Positions 8,735-17,997 of a DNA stretch of 64,000 nt are shown piece by piece. Position 1 is the first letter of the stretch; every line of letters starts with the position of its first letter. The notes below the pieces were generated by a model. That model worked only from the letters and a program-made list of their open reading frames with translations. It made no database searches and was not told the origin of the DNA. This DNA comes from Pelagerythrobacter marensis. GTDB lineage: Bacteria; Pseudomonadota; Alphaproteobacteria; Sphingomonadales; Sphingomonadaceae. Both the position numbers and the translations under genes were made by a program. The stretch lies in the NCBI RefSeq assembly GCF_036700095.1, contig NZ_CP144918.1, positions 435,001 through 499,000 of the forward strand. Reading direction: 5' to 3'.

Positions 8735-9418
8735 TCAGCCGAGCGCCTGCACCGTTTCGCCGTCTTCGGCAGGTTCGGCCTTCTTGCGAGCGCGGGTCGC
8801 GCGCTTCTTCTTCGGCGGTTCGGCTTCGTCCGAGGCGCCGATGGACGGCGGCAAGACCGCGGCATCGATCTCGCCCGCATCGTCGGTCGGGGTCGCTTCG
8901 TCCTTGCGCTTGCGCGGCTTGCGCGGCGGGCGCCCTTCGCCCCGCGCCTGGCGGCCTTCGCCGCGCGGCGAGCGCTGGAACGGGTTTTCCGACGGTTCGT
9001 AATCCCCGTCGTCGCCGGCGCTTTCGCCGTCGTCGCGATCGCCGCCATCGTCGCGTCCGTTGGCGTCCTCGCGACGGCTGCGCGCGTTGCGCGGTTGCCG
9101 CCGGCGGTTGTTCTCGCCTTCGTCCTCGTCGCTATCGTCGTCGTCCTGGTCGCGCTCGTCCGAGCGCTTGCCGCGCTGTTCGTCCTGCCGCGCCTTGTTG
9201 TCGGCGATCACGCGGAAATAGTGGTCGGCAAACTGCAGGTAATATTCGGCCTGCACGCGATCGCCATTGTGCTGCGCGTCCTGCGCCAGCTTCTTGTATT
9301 TATCGAGCAGCTGGGGCGCATTGCCGCGCGCCCTGCTGTCGATCCGGTTTGACTGGTTGCCGCCGCCCTGCTGGCGATTGCCGCGTCCGCGACGGCGATT
9401 ACTACGATGATTGTTCAA
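8735..9418 (-). CDS. DUF4167 domain-containing basic protein
   Basis: 227 aa. The N-terminal ~75 residues match DUF4167 (NHRSNRRRGRGNRQQGG, then LLDKYKKLAQDAQHNGDRVQAEYYLQFADHYFRV); the remainder is low-complexity charged sequence with acidic and Lys/Arg-rich tracts. Conserved in alphaproteobacteria next to prmC/prfA; the Arg/Gly-rich start suggests RNA or ribosome contact, function not established. The apparent start is a TTG at 9418 with GAGGAAG upstream. An out-of-frame ATG just upstream would give only a six-codon ORF ending at the TTG. Confidence 0.8.
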   Translation of the reverse strand: MNNHRSNRRRGRGNRQQGGGNQSNRIDSRARGNAPQLLDKYKKLAQDAQHNGDRVQAEYYLQFADHYFRVIADNKARQDEQRGKRSDERDQDDDDSDEDEGENNRRRQPRNARSRREDANGRDDGGDRDDGESAGDDGDYEPSENPFQRSPRGEGRQARGEGRPPRKPRKRKDEATPTDDAGEIDAAVLPPSIGASDEAEPPKKKRATRARKKAEPAEDGETVQALG

Positions 9419-9652
9419 GGAATGATCTTCCTCATCCGTGACCGCCCCGTCGGCACCATTGCCCGTGCGGTCGCATGACCCCTCGCCGCGTCCGCTTCCC
9501 TGCGGCCCGCGGATGTTCCATCTGCACCTGTGCGCGGATCTTTCGCCCGGCCGGTTTGCAAATGTCGGAACCAGGCCTTTCCGGGAGGCGAACGCGTCGC
9601 GAACCGGGGGCCTGCATCAAGAGTTAGCTATCGCAGGGGTCTTTGCCAACCC

Positions 9653-10495
9653 CTAACGCAAAATCAGCGCGCGCGGCCGCCCTGCGAGATCGCGCCGCAG
9701 TGTCGCGGAAAACCCCGCCTCGCCGGCGATCCGGGCGACGGCACGGTCCTGCGCGGCACCGATCTCCAGCACTGCGGTGCCGCCGGGGGTCAGCAGGGCC
9801 GGCAACTGCGGAACGAGCGCGCGATAGTCGTCCAGCCCATCGGCGCCGGCGAACAGCGCCCCTGCCGGCTCGAACTCGCGGACCGAAGGCGGCAGCGCGG
9901 CATCGTCCTCGACATAGGGCGGGTTGGCGAGGATCCGGTCGAACCGGCCAAGCCCGGCCGCCCACCCCTCGCAGTGCCAATCGGCTTCCACCAGTTGCAC
10001 CCGCGCTGCGAGGCCAAGCCGCGCCGCATTTTCCCCGGCAATCTGCAGGGCACCGGCCGAGCGGTCGATCCCGACCCCGTGCCAGCCCCGCCGCTCGGCG
10101 AGGAAGCTGAGCAGCAAGGCGCCGGAGCCCACGCCGCAATCGAGCACGCGCCCCCCCTCGCCCGCATCCTCCAGTGCGCCGGCCAGCGTCGCCTCGCTGT
10201 CGTCGCGCGGGATCAGGACGTCGGGCGTGACCCGGAACGGGAGGCCGTGAAACTCCTGCTCCCCCACGATGTAGGCGACCGGTTCGCGCAGGGCGCGGCG
10301 ATCGACCAGGGCGGCGAAGCCCGGCGGCGCACCGCGCTGCATGTGCCGCAGCAGAAGATCGGAGCGCGACACGCCGAGCGCGTGTGCCATCAGCACTTCG
10401 GCATCGAGCCGCGCGGTGTCCGACACCTGCGAAAGCCGCTCCGCCGCCTGCCGCAGCGCCGCTGCAACGGTGGTTTCGGCGGCGCCGTCAGCCAT
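9653..10495 (-). CDS. prmC: release factor glutamine N5-methyltransferase
   Basis: 280-aa SAM-dependent methyltransferase that modifies the GGQ glutamine of RF1/RF2. Rossmann motif [18 protein letters not shown] and the diagnostic NPPY (about residues 190-193) are present. The ATG at 10495 overlaps the end of prfA by 8 nt, preferred over the upstream in-frame codon because it fits the overlapping prfA-prmC arrangement common in proteobacteria. Confidence 0.94.
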   Translation of the reverse strand: MADGAAETTVAAALRQAAERLSQVSDTARLDAEVLMAHALGVSRSDLLLRHMQRGAPPGFAALVDRRALREPVAYIVGEQEFHGLPFRVTPDVLIPRDDSEATLAGALEDAGEGGRVLDCGVGSGALLLSFLAERRGWHGVGIDRSAGALQIAGENAARLGLAARVQLVEADWHCEGWAAGLGRFDRILANPPYVEDDAALPPSVREFEPAGALFAGADGLDDYRALVPQLPALLTPGGTAVLEIGAAQDRAVARIAGEAGFSATLRRDLAGRPRALILR

Positions 10496-11558
10496 CCATT
10501 GCCGCGAGGCGCTTGGCTTCGTCCTCGGCGACCAGCGCATCGACCAGTTCGGCAAGGCCCGGCCCGGCCAGCACTTCGTCGAGCTTGTGCAGCGTCAGGC
10601 CGATCCGGTGGTCGGTAACACGGCCCTGCGGAAAGTTGTAGGTGCGGATGCGTTCGGACCGGTCGCCGCTGCCGACCATCGCCTTGCGCGCTTCCGCCTC
10701 GGCCCCCTGCGCCTCCGCGCGCTTGAGGTCGTAGAGGCGGGTGCGCAGGACCTGCATCGCCTTGGCGCGGTTCTTGTGCTGGCTGCGCTCGTCCTGCTGG
10801 ATCACCACCAGGCCGGTGGGCAGATGGGTCAGGCGCACCGCGCTGTCGGTCGTGTTGACATGCTGCCCGCCCGCCCCGCTGGCGCGGTAGATGTCGATCT
10901 TCAGATCCTTCTCGTCGACCTCGACGTCGACTTCGGTCGGCTCGGGCAGGACGGCGACCGTCGCCGCCGAGGTGTGAATGCGCCCGCCGCTTTCCGTGAC
11001 CGGCACGCGCTGAACCCGGTGGACGCCGCTTTCGAACTTCAGCTTGGCGAACACGCCGGTGCCGGAGACATTGGCGACGATTTCCTTGAAGCCGCCGATG
11101 TCGGAGGCGTTCACGCTGATCGTCTCGACCCGCCAGCCGTTTTCCGCGGCGTAGCGTTCGTACATGCGGAACAGGTCGGCGGCGAACAGCGCCGCCTCGT
11201 CACCGCCGGTGCCCGCGCGAATTTCGAGCATCGCGGGCCGCGCATCGGCGGCATCGCGCGGCAGCATGGCGACGGCGAGCTGGCGTTCGGCCTCGGGCAG
11301 CCGTTCGTGCAGGCTGGCAATTTCTTCCTCTGCCAGTGCTTTCATCTCGGGATCGGTGTCGTCAAGCTGTTCCAGCTCCGCCAGTTCGGCGCGCATCGTG
11401 CGCACCGCCTCCGCCGCGCGGGCAACCGGCTCCAGCTCGGCATAGTCGCGGCTCGCGGCGACGAACGCCTCGCCCTCGAGCGTGCCCGAGGCCAGGCGCG
11501 CCTCAAGCTCGGCGAAGCGATGCGCGATCTGGTCCAGACGTTCGGCAGGGATGGTCAA
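10488..11558 (-). CDS. prfA: peptide chain release factor 1
   Basis: 356-aa class I release factor terminating at UAA/UAG. The GGQ motif ([10 protein letters not shown]) is near residue 230 and the domain order is typical. The best start appears to be TTG at 11558; no ATG gives a full-length N-terminus and the Shine-Dalgarno is weak. Its product is the substrate of the overlapping downstream prmC. Confidence 0.95.
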   Translation of the reverse strand: MTIPAERLDQIAHRFAELEARLASGTLEGEAFVAASRDYAELEPVARAAEAVRTMRAELAELEQLDDTDPEMKALAEEEIASLHERLPEAERQLAVAMLPRDAADARPAMLEIRAGTGGDEAALFAADLFRMYERYAAENGWRVETISVNASDIGGFKEIVANVSGTGVFAKLKFESGVHRVQRVPVTESGGRIHTSAATVAVLPEPTEVDVEVDEKDLKIDIYRASGAGGQHVNTTDSAVRLTHLPTGLVVIQQDERSQHKNRAKAMQVLRTRLYDLKRAEAQGAEAEARKAMVGSGDRSERIRTYNFPQGRVTDHRIGLTLHKLDEVLAGPGLAELVDALVAEDEAKRLAAMDG

Positions 11559-11577
11559 CGCGCTACTCTCAATTCTT

Positions 11578-11665
11578 CGTCATCCCGGACCCGATCCGGG
11601 ATCCCGCTTCTGGTTCACCCGCCGCGAGAAAGAAAGCGGGACCCCGGATCAAGTCCGGGGTGACG
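11578..11665. repeat. palindromic REP-like element between hisS and prfA
   Basis: Inverted repeat with arms CGTCATCCCGGACCCGATCC and the complementary GGATCAAGTCCGGGGTGACG, plus inner arms CCCGCTT/AAGCGGG. CGTCATCCCGGA...TCCGGGGTGACG palindromes are common dispersed elements in sphingomonads. Here it fills the gap just downstream of the atypical 3' end of hisS. Confidence 0.75.
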
Positions 11666-11676
11666 TTGGCTAGAAG

Positions 11677-12987
11677 CTATCCTTCGCCAGAGAGGCTCTT
11701 GTAAGGCTCGGGAAGCCTTGCAAGTATGCTCCACAAGTCGGTCATAGCGTCATTTGGCCCCGCTTTCACATTTGTGAGGTGCAGGACGTCATTGGGGTTA
11801 TCGGCCTGTCGTACGAACAGAATGGCATCCACCCCATCTTTCTTCGCCTTCTCGGCCAGTTTTTTCCCGTGCCCTCGATAAGCTGTCCAAACGTGGAAGT
11901 CTTTCCGACTGTTCTGACGAAGATGGAACGCGATACGGTCGGCCTCTTCGCGCATTGCCGGTTGATCCGGCACGACGGCGTAAACGGGTGTGGGGTCAAA
12001 TACACCACCCACCAGCATCGCCAGCCGCTCGATCCCGGCCGCCCAGCCGACCGCAGGGGTCGGCGCGCCGCCCAGGCTTTCCATCAGCCCGTCGTAGCGC
12101 CCGCCGCCCAGCACGGTGCTCTGGCTGCCGAGCGCGTTCGCCGCGGCGGAGCCTTCGTCGGGGACGAATTCGAAGGCGGTGTGCCGGTAATAGTCCAGCC
12201 CGCGCACGAGGCTTTCGGCGCGACGCCATTTCACGCCCGCGGCATCGAGGCCGCCGGTGACGCTTTCGAAGAAGGCCAGTGCCTGATCCGACAGGAAGGC
12301 ATCGATCTTCGGCGCATCGGCCACGAACGTGCGGTCGCGCGGGTCCTTGCTGTCGAGGATGCGCAGCGGGTTCTTTTCCAGGCGGTCCTGCGAATCTTCG
12401 GACAGCTCACCTTTCACGGCGCGAAAGTGCTCGACGAGGGCAGCGCGCCAGGCCTCCCGGCTGTCGGCATCGCCCAGGGTGTTGAGCTGCAGTGTGACCC
12501 CTTCGATCCCCAGTTCGCGCAGCAACTGGTCGGCCATGGCCAGCAGTTCCACGTCGGCCTGCGGTTCGGCCGCGCCGATAACTTCGGCGTCGATCTGGTG
12601 GAACTGGCGGTAGCGGCCCTTCTGCGGCCGTTCGTAGCGGAACAGGGGCCCGTGCGTCGCGATCTTGAGCGGGGCGTGCTGCTGCCATCCATTGGTGAGC
12701 CAGGCGCGGGCGATCCCGGCGGTGAATTCCGGGCGCAGGGTCAGCGATTCCCCGCCGCGATCCTTGAACGAATACATTTCCTTCGACACGATATCGGTCG
12801 TCTCGCCGATCGAGCGGGCGAAAACCTCGGTCCGTTCGAACACCGGCATTTCGGCCCGGCGGAAGCGATAGAGCCGCCGCACCCGTTCGAACGTTTCGAC
12901 CACGTGCGCGAAGGCCTCCGCATCGGGGCCGAAAATGTCCTGCGTGCCGCGGATCGCCTGGGGGGTCTTGCCGGATGTCTTCGCCAT
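11677..12987 (-). CDS. hisS: histidyl-tRNA synthetase (mosaic 3' end)
   Basis: 436-aa class II synthetase charging tRNA-His. The catalytic domain is standard: [11 protein letters not shown] start, motif 2 region [18 protein letters not shown], the histidine loop [15 protein letters not shown], and motif 3 GGGRYDGL...GWAAGIERL. From about residue 326 the anticodon-binding domain is unusual. G+C by hand is about 55% over 11701-12000 against 72% over the next 60 bases, with codons such as ATA, AGG and AAA that are rare nearby. The switch falls at the domain boundary, suggesting replacement of the C-terminal domain by recombination. The ORF is intact, so the enzyme is probably functional. Confidence 0.95.
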   Translation of the reverse strand: MAKTSGKTPQAIRGTQDIFGPDAEAFAHVVETFERVRRLYRFRRAEMPVFERTEVFARSIGETTDIVSKEMYSFKDRGGESLTLRPEFTAGIARAWLTNGWQQHAPLKIATHGPLFRYERPQKGRYRQFHQIDAEVIGAAEPQADVELLAMADQLLRELGIEGVTLQLNTLGDADSREAWRAALVEHFRAVKGELSEDSQDRLEKNPLRILDSKDPRDRTFVADAPKIDAFLSDQALAFFESVTGGLDAAGVKWRRAESLVRGLDYYRHTAFEFVPDEGSAAANALGSQSTVLGGGRYDGLMESLGGAPTPAVGWAAGIERLAMLVGGVFDPTPVYAVVPDQPAMREEADRIAFHLRQNSRKDFHVWTAYRGHGKKLAEKAKKDGVDAILFVRQADNPNDVLHLTNVKAGPNDAMTDLWSILARLPEPYKSLSGEG

Positions 12988-13093
12988 GGCGCGCGCTTAG
13001 GCGAGAGCGTGGCTTGCCGCAATATCGCCGGCCCGCTAGAGGCCGCGGCGCGAAGTCCTTTGGGAGAGGGGCCGACCGCAACAGAGAGACAAT

Positions 13094-13621
13094 ATGCGCA
13101 TCGACAAGGTTCCCGTGGGCGACAGCCCGCCCGACAGCCTCAACGTCATCATCGAAGTGCCCACCGGCGGGGAGCCGGTGAAATACGAATTCGACAAGGA
13201 ATCGGGCGCCCTGTTCGTCGACCGCATCCTGCACACGCCGATGCGCTATCCGGCGAACTACGGCTTCGTGCCGCACACGCTCAGCCCCGACGGCGACCCG
13301 CTGGACGCGCTGGTGATTTCGCGCAGCCCGTTTATCGCCGGCTGCGTCGTGCGCGCGCGCCCGATCGGCGTGCTCAACCTGGAAGACGAGCACGGCGGCG
13401 ACGAGAAGCTCGTCTGCGTTCCGATCGACACCACGTTCCCCTATTACTCGGATGTCGCCGAGACCAAGGACCTGCCTTCGATCATCTTCCAGCAGATCGA
13501 GCACTTCTTCACCCACTACAAGGATCTGGAGAAGGAAAAGTGGGTCCGCATCGGCCAGTGGGGCGATGCGGCGGAAGCCAAGCGGATCGTGCTCGAATCG
13601 ATCGAGCGCGCGAAAGGCTGA
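13094..13621 (+). CDS. ppa: inorganic pyrophosphatase
   Basis: 175-aa family I soluble pyrophosphatase hydrolysing PPi to phosphate. Metal-binding signature DGDPLDALV and the KYEFDKESGALFVDR segment are present; length matches the bacterial hexameric form. The ATG at 13094 follows AGAGAGAC. Divergent from hisS with about 100 bp between them. Confidence 0.96.
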   Translation: MRIDKVPVGDSPPDSLNVIIEVPTGGEPVKYEFDKESGALFVDRILHTPMRYPANYGFVPHTLSPDGDPLDALVISRSPFIAGCVVRARPIGVLNLEDEHGGDEKLVCVPIDTTFPYYSDVAETKDLPSIIFQQIEHFFTHYKDLEKEKWVRIGQWGDAAEAKRIVLESIERAKG

Positions 13622-13722
13622 TCGCCGCAGCGTCTCGCGATGGCGGGGACCTTCAGCAACCGATGGACGACCGGGCAATGGACAGCCAGAGGGCCTGAGG
13701 TTCCGGCTTTCGCCGAAAACAG

Positions 13723-15099
13723 CTACTCGACCGGCCGTTCCGGGTCGAGCAGGTCCCTGCCGCCATCCTGCGCACGCTCCGCATCGACCATCTTTGCAAC
13801 CTCTTCCTGGGGTGCGACGTCGTGCGGCTTTTCCTCGCGCGCCCGTGGCGCGGATGCGGCAGGCGCTGCGGCTTCTCCGCCCGGCGCCTTCGCCGCTTGC
13901 GCCAGCGGGAACGGCGCGGAGCGGGGATCGAAGCGCAGGCGATAGATCGGCTCGGGCAGGGCGAAACCGCCCGCTTCCAGCGCCGCCTTGACCGCCGCGA
14001 TCGCGCGGCTGCGCGCCTTGAGCCAGTCGCTCTCGCGCTGATCGATCCAGCCGAAGAAGCGCAGCACGATGTTCGAATCGCCCACTTCGGCCACGGCGGC
14101 GTCGGGCGGCGGATCGGCGAGGACGAAGGGCAGAGCCGCCAGCGTCTCGCGCCCGAGCTGCCGGCCGGCGTCGGGATCGTCGTCGGCATCGATCCCCAGG
14201 TCGAACGTGAACCGGCGTTGCGGATTGCGCGTGTAGTTGAGAATCACCGCCTTGAAGACGGTCGAATTGGGAATGCGCAAGTGATTGCCGTCCAGCGTCA
14301 TCAGCACGGTCGCCCGGCTGGTAAGGCGGACGACGCGCCCCTCCTTGTCGTCGATCAGGACATGATCGTTGGCGCGGAACGGCTGGCGCAGGCTCAGCAT
14401 CAGCGAGGCGACGTAGTTTTCGATCGTATCGCGCATGGCGAAACCCAGCGCGATCCCGATAACCCCCGCACCGCCCAGAACCGCCCCCATCAACGCCCCC
14501 GCGCCGAGCAGGTCGAGCGCGATCACCAGGCCGGTCAGGATAAAGACGAAGCGGATCGCGCTCGCCACCAGATCGGCCAGGAAGACGTTCGGCAGGAGCC
14601 GCCGCCAGAGCGGGCGGAATCCGGCGACAAGGTGGCCGGCCAGGGCGATCCCGAGCGCCAGCGCGATCGCCACGCCGATCAGCGGAAGCATGGCGACGAA
14701 TGCGGCGACTCTGCCCGAAAGGCTTCCCAACGCGCCGAGATTGCGATCGAGCGATACGTCGCGAACGATCGCGTTCTCCACCGTGGCGACGCCTGCGACG
14801 CGGCTCGCAATCCGTTCCGCCCGCGCGCCATCGCCGCTGCCGGGCACCGTGCCCGACAGTCTGACGACGCCTTCGCGGACCGAGACCTCGACCTCGGACA
14901 ACGCCTCAATCTCGCCGAAGATCGCGCGGATGCGGCCCGCGATGCGGCTGTCGGCTCCGGCGTCCTGCCGGTCGGCGATCGCGGCTTCGGCAGGCGGCGG
15001 CGCCGCTGCCGTCTCTTCGGGAACGCCCGGCATGGCCAGCGCCGGCGTTGCCAGAAGCAGCATCGCCGCCGCGATGGCCCGGAGCCGGGGGGCGATCAT
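13723..15099 (-). CDS. MscS-family mechanosensitive channel with periplasmic BON domain
   Basis: 458 aa. A signal peptide (MLLLATPALA) is followed by a BON-type domain (about residues 50-115: EIEALSEVEVSVREGVVRLSG), three or four hydrophobic segments, then the MscS core with GFAMRDTIENYVASLMLSLRQPF and the beta-domain DHVLIDDKEGRVV. It probably releases solutes on hypo-osmotic shock. The C-terminal ~60 residues are Ala/Glu-rich and likely disordered. The ATG at 15099 overlaps the pmbA stop (ATGA), so the two genes are translationally coupled. Confidence 0.9.
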   Translation of the reverse strand: MIAPRLRAIAAAMLLLATPALAMPGVPEETAAAPPPAEAAIADRQDAGADSRIAGRIRAIFGEIEALSEVEVSVREGVVRLSGTVPGSGDGARAERIASRVAGVATVENAIVRDVSLDRNLGALGSLSGRVAAFVAMLPLIGVAIALALGIALAGHLVAGFRPLWRRLLPNVFLADLVASAIRFVFILTGLVIALDLLGAGALMGAVLGGAGVIGIALGFAMRDTIENYVASLMLSLRQPFRANDHVLIDDKEGRVVRLTSRATVLMTLDGNHLRIPNSTVFKAVILNYTRNPQRRFTFDLGIDADDDPDAGRQLGRETLAALPFVLADPPPDAAVAEVGDSNIVLRFFGWIDQRESDWLKARSRAIAAVKAALEAGGFALPEPIYRLRFDPRSAPFPLAQAAKAPGGEAAAPAASAPRAREEKPHDVAPQEEVAKMVDAERAQDGGRDLLDPERPVE

Positions 15100-16439
15100 G
15101 TTCCCGCCACCGTCATCCCCTCGACCCGCAATGTCGGCACGTTGACCGAACGGTGCATTTCGAGGTCGTCCGCGGCGCGAAGCGTTGCGAACATGGCAAG
15201 CAGGTTGCCGGCCACGGTGAACTCCGCAATCGGACCCGCGATCTCTCCGTCGACGACGCGAAAGCCGCTGGCGCCGCGGCTGTAATCGCCGGTCACCGCA
15301 TTGACCCCCTGCCCGGCCAGCTCGGTCACCAGCACGCCTTCGCGGATATCGCCGATCAGTTCGGCCCGGCTCGGCTCGCCTGCCGGAATATGAAGGTTGC
15401 TCGCCGAAACGCCCGGCGCCCCGGCTCCGCGCGACGCATGGCCGGTGGGGCGCAGGCCGAGCTTGTTCGCGCTCGCCACGTTCAGCAACCAGCCGCCCAG
15501 CACCCCGCGATCGATCAGCTTGCGCGGGGCGCAGCCGACTCCCTCCCCATCGAACGGGCGCGAACGCAGCCCGCGCGGGCGGTGCGGGTCTTCGATCAGG
15601 TCGATTGTCTCGGGGAAAATGGCGGTCCCCTCGCGGCCGAGCAGGAAACTCGACCGGCTGGCGATCGCCGGCCCGGCCATCGCGCCGATCAGATGCCCGA
15701 TCAGCGAGGCCCCGACGCGCGGATCGAACACCACCGGCATCCGGCCGCCGCGCGGAATCTGCGGATCGAGGCGCGCCACCGCGCGCTCGCCCGCAAGACG
15801 CCCGATCTCCTCGGGGGCCGGGAGATCCGCAAGGTGCCGCGCGCTGCGCTGGGCATAGTCGCGCTGCATTCCGGCCCCGCTGCCCCCGATGGCCGCCGCC
15901 CCGATCGCATGATGGGTGGCGCCATATGCGCGCGCGAAACCATGGCTTGTCGCAAGGGCGAAAAGCGAACGGCCGAACGAAGCGGAGGCCCCCTCGCTGT
16001 TGGTGACGCCGGTTGTCGCACGCGCCGCATCCTCGGCGGCTTCCGCGCGCCGGCGCAAGCAAGCGGGGTCGGGACCGACGGCATCCTCCAGGTCGAGTGC
16101 CGGCGCCGCGCCGCGATCGAGACATTCCTCCGCCGCCAGCCCGGCATAGGGATCTTCGGGCGCCGCGCGCGCCATGGCGACCGCGCGCTCGGCCAGATCG
16201 TCGAGAGCGGCCGGTGTATAGTCGCTCGTCTCGATCGAGGCCGAGCGCCGGCCGACGAAAACGCGCAGCGCGATGCCTTCGCTTTCCGAACGCGCGACAT
16301 CTTCGAGCTTGCCCAGGCGCACGCCGACGCTTTCGGACGACTGCGCCCGCGCAGCCGCGTCGGCCGCATCCGCGCCGTGGCGGCGGGCCGCTTCGATCAG
16401 GCGGGCGCAGCGATCGAGTGCCGTCGCCGCGTCGATCAT
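15096..16439 (-). CDS. pmbA: TldD/PmbA-family metalloprotease-related protein
   Basis: 447-aa PmbA (TldE) family protein. In E. coli the TldD/TldE complex matures microcin B17 and degrades CcdA; TldE itself lacks the metal site. Family features: an N-terminal domain with SESVGVRLGKLEDVARSES and a C-terminal domain with GVNAVTGDYSRGASGFRVVDGEI. No tldD lies beside it. ATG at 16439. Confidence 0.9.
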   Translation of the reverse strand: MIDAATALDRCARLIEAARRHGADAADAAARAQSSESVGVRLGKLEDVARSESEGIALRVFVGRRSASIETSDYTPAALDDLAERAVAMARAAPEDPYAGLAAEECLDRGAAPALDLEDAVGPDPACLRRRAEAAEDAARATTGVTNSEGASASFGRSLFALATSHGFARAYGATHHAIGAAAIGGSGAGMQRDYAQRSARHLADLPAPEEIGRLAGERAVARLDPQIPRGGRMPVVFDPRVGASLIGHLIGAMAGPAIASRSSFLLGREGTAIFPETIDLIEDPHRPRGLRSRPFDGEGVGCAPRKLIDRGVLGGWLLNVASANKLGLRPTGHASRGAGAPGVSASNLHIPAGEPSRAELIGDIREGVLVTELAGQGVNAVTGDYSRGASGFRVVDGEIAGPIAEFTVAGNLLAMFATLRAADDLEMHRSVNVPTLRVEGMTVAGT

Positions 16440-16477
16440 CGGGAAATTCGCAGAGCTGTCATATGCCGCCTGCCAGA

Positions 16478-16545
16478 GTCGCTTTCATCGAGACGGCACC
16501 GGCCCGCCACCCCGCGGGCGGGGGTGCGGGCCGGTGTCGCTTGAG
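16478..16545. repeat. REP-like element, GACGGCACCGGCC family (copy 2) with long hairpin
   Basis: GTCGCTTTCATCGAGACGGCACCGGCCCGCC followed by an inverted arm GGGTGCGGGCCGGTGTCGC, giving a strong GC hairpin (roughly 16491-16540) in the gap between the small membrane-protein gene and pmbA. Shares its left arm with the copies at 5805 and 51280; probably ends transcription of the small membrane-protein gene. Confidence 0.55.
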
Positions 16546-16585
16546 CCGCACTCTACGAGCGCGCGCGGTCGGTCGCAAGGCGCGC

Positions 16586-16978
16586 TCAGACAGCGGCGGC
16601 GATGCCCTTGAACAAACCGGTGAGTAGAAACGGCAGACCGATCGCCAGAAGCCAGAGCATTATCTGGTCGCGGTGGAAGGCGCCCCTGAGTGCGGGGTCG
16701 GCCGCTGCCTCGTCCGACAAATCGCGCCAGCGTTTCTCGAACCAGCGGCACGCCGGGATGATGCCCGCCACCAGGACCACCAGGGCGAGATAGGGAAGGA
16801 TCGACGCGCCCACTTCCTTGATCGCGTGGACGGTGACGAAAATCTGCAACGCGGTGTAGACGAGCAGGGCATAGGCGACATTGTCGCTCATCGCCTTGCG
16901 CCAGTCGCGTACACCCGACCGTCGCGGTGCGTGATCGCGGCCTTTGCGGTCGGCAGTGCGTTGAAGCGCCTTGGTCAT
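16586..16978 (-). CDS. small three-helix membrane protein, unknown function
   Basis: 130 aa from the ATG at 16978, chosen because GGAGGAGAG lies just upstream. A basic N-terminal tail (~35 residues) precedes three hydrophobic segments: NVAYALLVYTALQIFVTV, ILPYLALVVLVAGIIPA and MLWLLAIGLPFLLTGLF. I do not recognise the family. Divergent from lptB with ~165 bp between. A shorter product starting at MSDN (near 16889) is possible. Confidence 0.6.
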   Translation of the reverse strand: MTKALQRTADRKGRDHAPRRSGVRDWRKAMSDNVAYALLVYTALQIFVTVHAIKEVGASILPYLALVVLVAGIIPACRWFEKRWRDLSDEAAADPALRGAFHRDQIMLWLLAIGLPFLLTGLFKGIAAAV

Positions 16979-17144
16979 AGCGCCCTCTCCTCCGTAATCC
17001 CCCATCCGAATCGAAGTATTTCAGACGCAAGACATGAAGACAAGGGCGATAACCATCGCGCCGCCCGGCATGCCATGCACGAATCCTGCCAGATCGCCGC
17101 ATCGGGGGTTTCCTGCCGCCGCAGCGATGCTACATGATTGCGCG

Positions 17145-17930
17145 ATGGAAACCGCCGAACCCGTTGCCGAAAACGCCCAGAGCGTCGCAGCCACCGCCCC
17201 GATGCCCCATGGCGGGCTGGAAGTCGTGTCGATCGCCAAAAGCTACGACAAGCGCAGCGTGCTGACCGACATCTCGCTCACCGTCGACAAGGGCGAAGTG
17301 CTCGGACTGCTTGGCCCCAACGGTGCGGGCAAGACGACTTGCTTCTATTCGATCATGGGCCTGGTGAAGCCCGATGCCGGCCGCATCCTGATGGACGGGG
17401 AGGATGTCACCAATCTCCCGATGTATCGCCGCGCGATCCTGGGTCTCGGCTACCTGCCCCAGGAAACCAGCATCTTTCGCGGGATGACCGTCGAACAGAA
17501 CATCAATTGCGTGCTCGAAATGGTCGAGCCCGACGCCCAGACCCGCGCGGGCGAGCTGGAGCGCCTGCTCGACGAATTCGGCCTGACCCGGCTGCGCGAC
17601 AGCCCCGCCATGGCGCTTTCGGGCGGGGAGCGGCGCCGCTGCGAGATTGCCCGCGCGCTGGCTGCCAAGCCTTCGATCATGCTGCTCGACGAACCTTTCG
17701 CGGGCATCGACCCGCTGTCGATCAGCGACATCCGCGACCTCGTGATCGATTTGAAGCAGCGCGGGATCGGCGTGCTGATCACCGATCACAACGTCCGCGA
17801 AACGCTCGATATCGTCGACCGCGCCTGCATCATCTACGGCGGGCAGGTCCTGTTCGCGGGAACCCCGCAGGATCTGGTCGCGGACGAGAACGTGCGGCGG
17901 CTCTATCTCGGCGAAGGGTTCACGCTGTGA
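17145..17930 (+). CDS. lptB: LPS export ABC transporter ATP-binding protein
   Basis: 261-aa ATPase of the LptBFGC complex that pulls lipopolysaccharide from the inner membrane. Walker A GPNGAGKTT, signature LSGGERRRCEIARAL, Walker B IMLLDEPFAGIDP and the H-loop TDHNVRE are intact. The ATG at 17145 gives a ~30-residue N-terminal extension over E. coli LptB; an internal ATG at MPHGG (17202) is also possible. lptC and lptA, often upstream, are not here, but rpoN follows as is common in alphaproteobacteria. Confidence 0.93.
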   Translation: METAEPVAENAQSVAATAPMPHGGLEVVSIAKSYDKRSVLTDISLTVDKGEVLGLLGPNGAGKTTCFYSIMGLVKPDAGRILMDGEDVTNLPMYRRAILGLGYLPQETSIFRGMTVEQNINCVLEMVEPDAQTRAGELERLLDEFGLTRLRDSPAMALSGGERRRCEIARALAAKPSIMLLDEPFAGIDPLSISDIRDLVIDLKQRGIGVLITDHNVRETLDIVDRACIIYGGQVLFAGTPQDLVADENVRRLYLGEGFTL

Positions 17931-17997
17931 AATCCGGGGCCGCCCCGGCCATCCCCACTGTGGCACCGGCCCGGCACGCACGGGTTTAAGGGCGGGT

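Noticed and set aside
15100-16125. N-terminal extension that would make the MscS protein 800 aa
   Set aside because: The extension runs out of frame across pmbA and is Arg-rich; a signal peptide begins right at the ATG at 15099.
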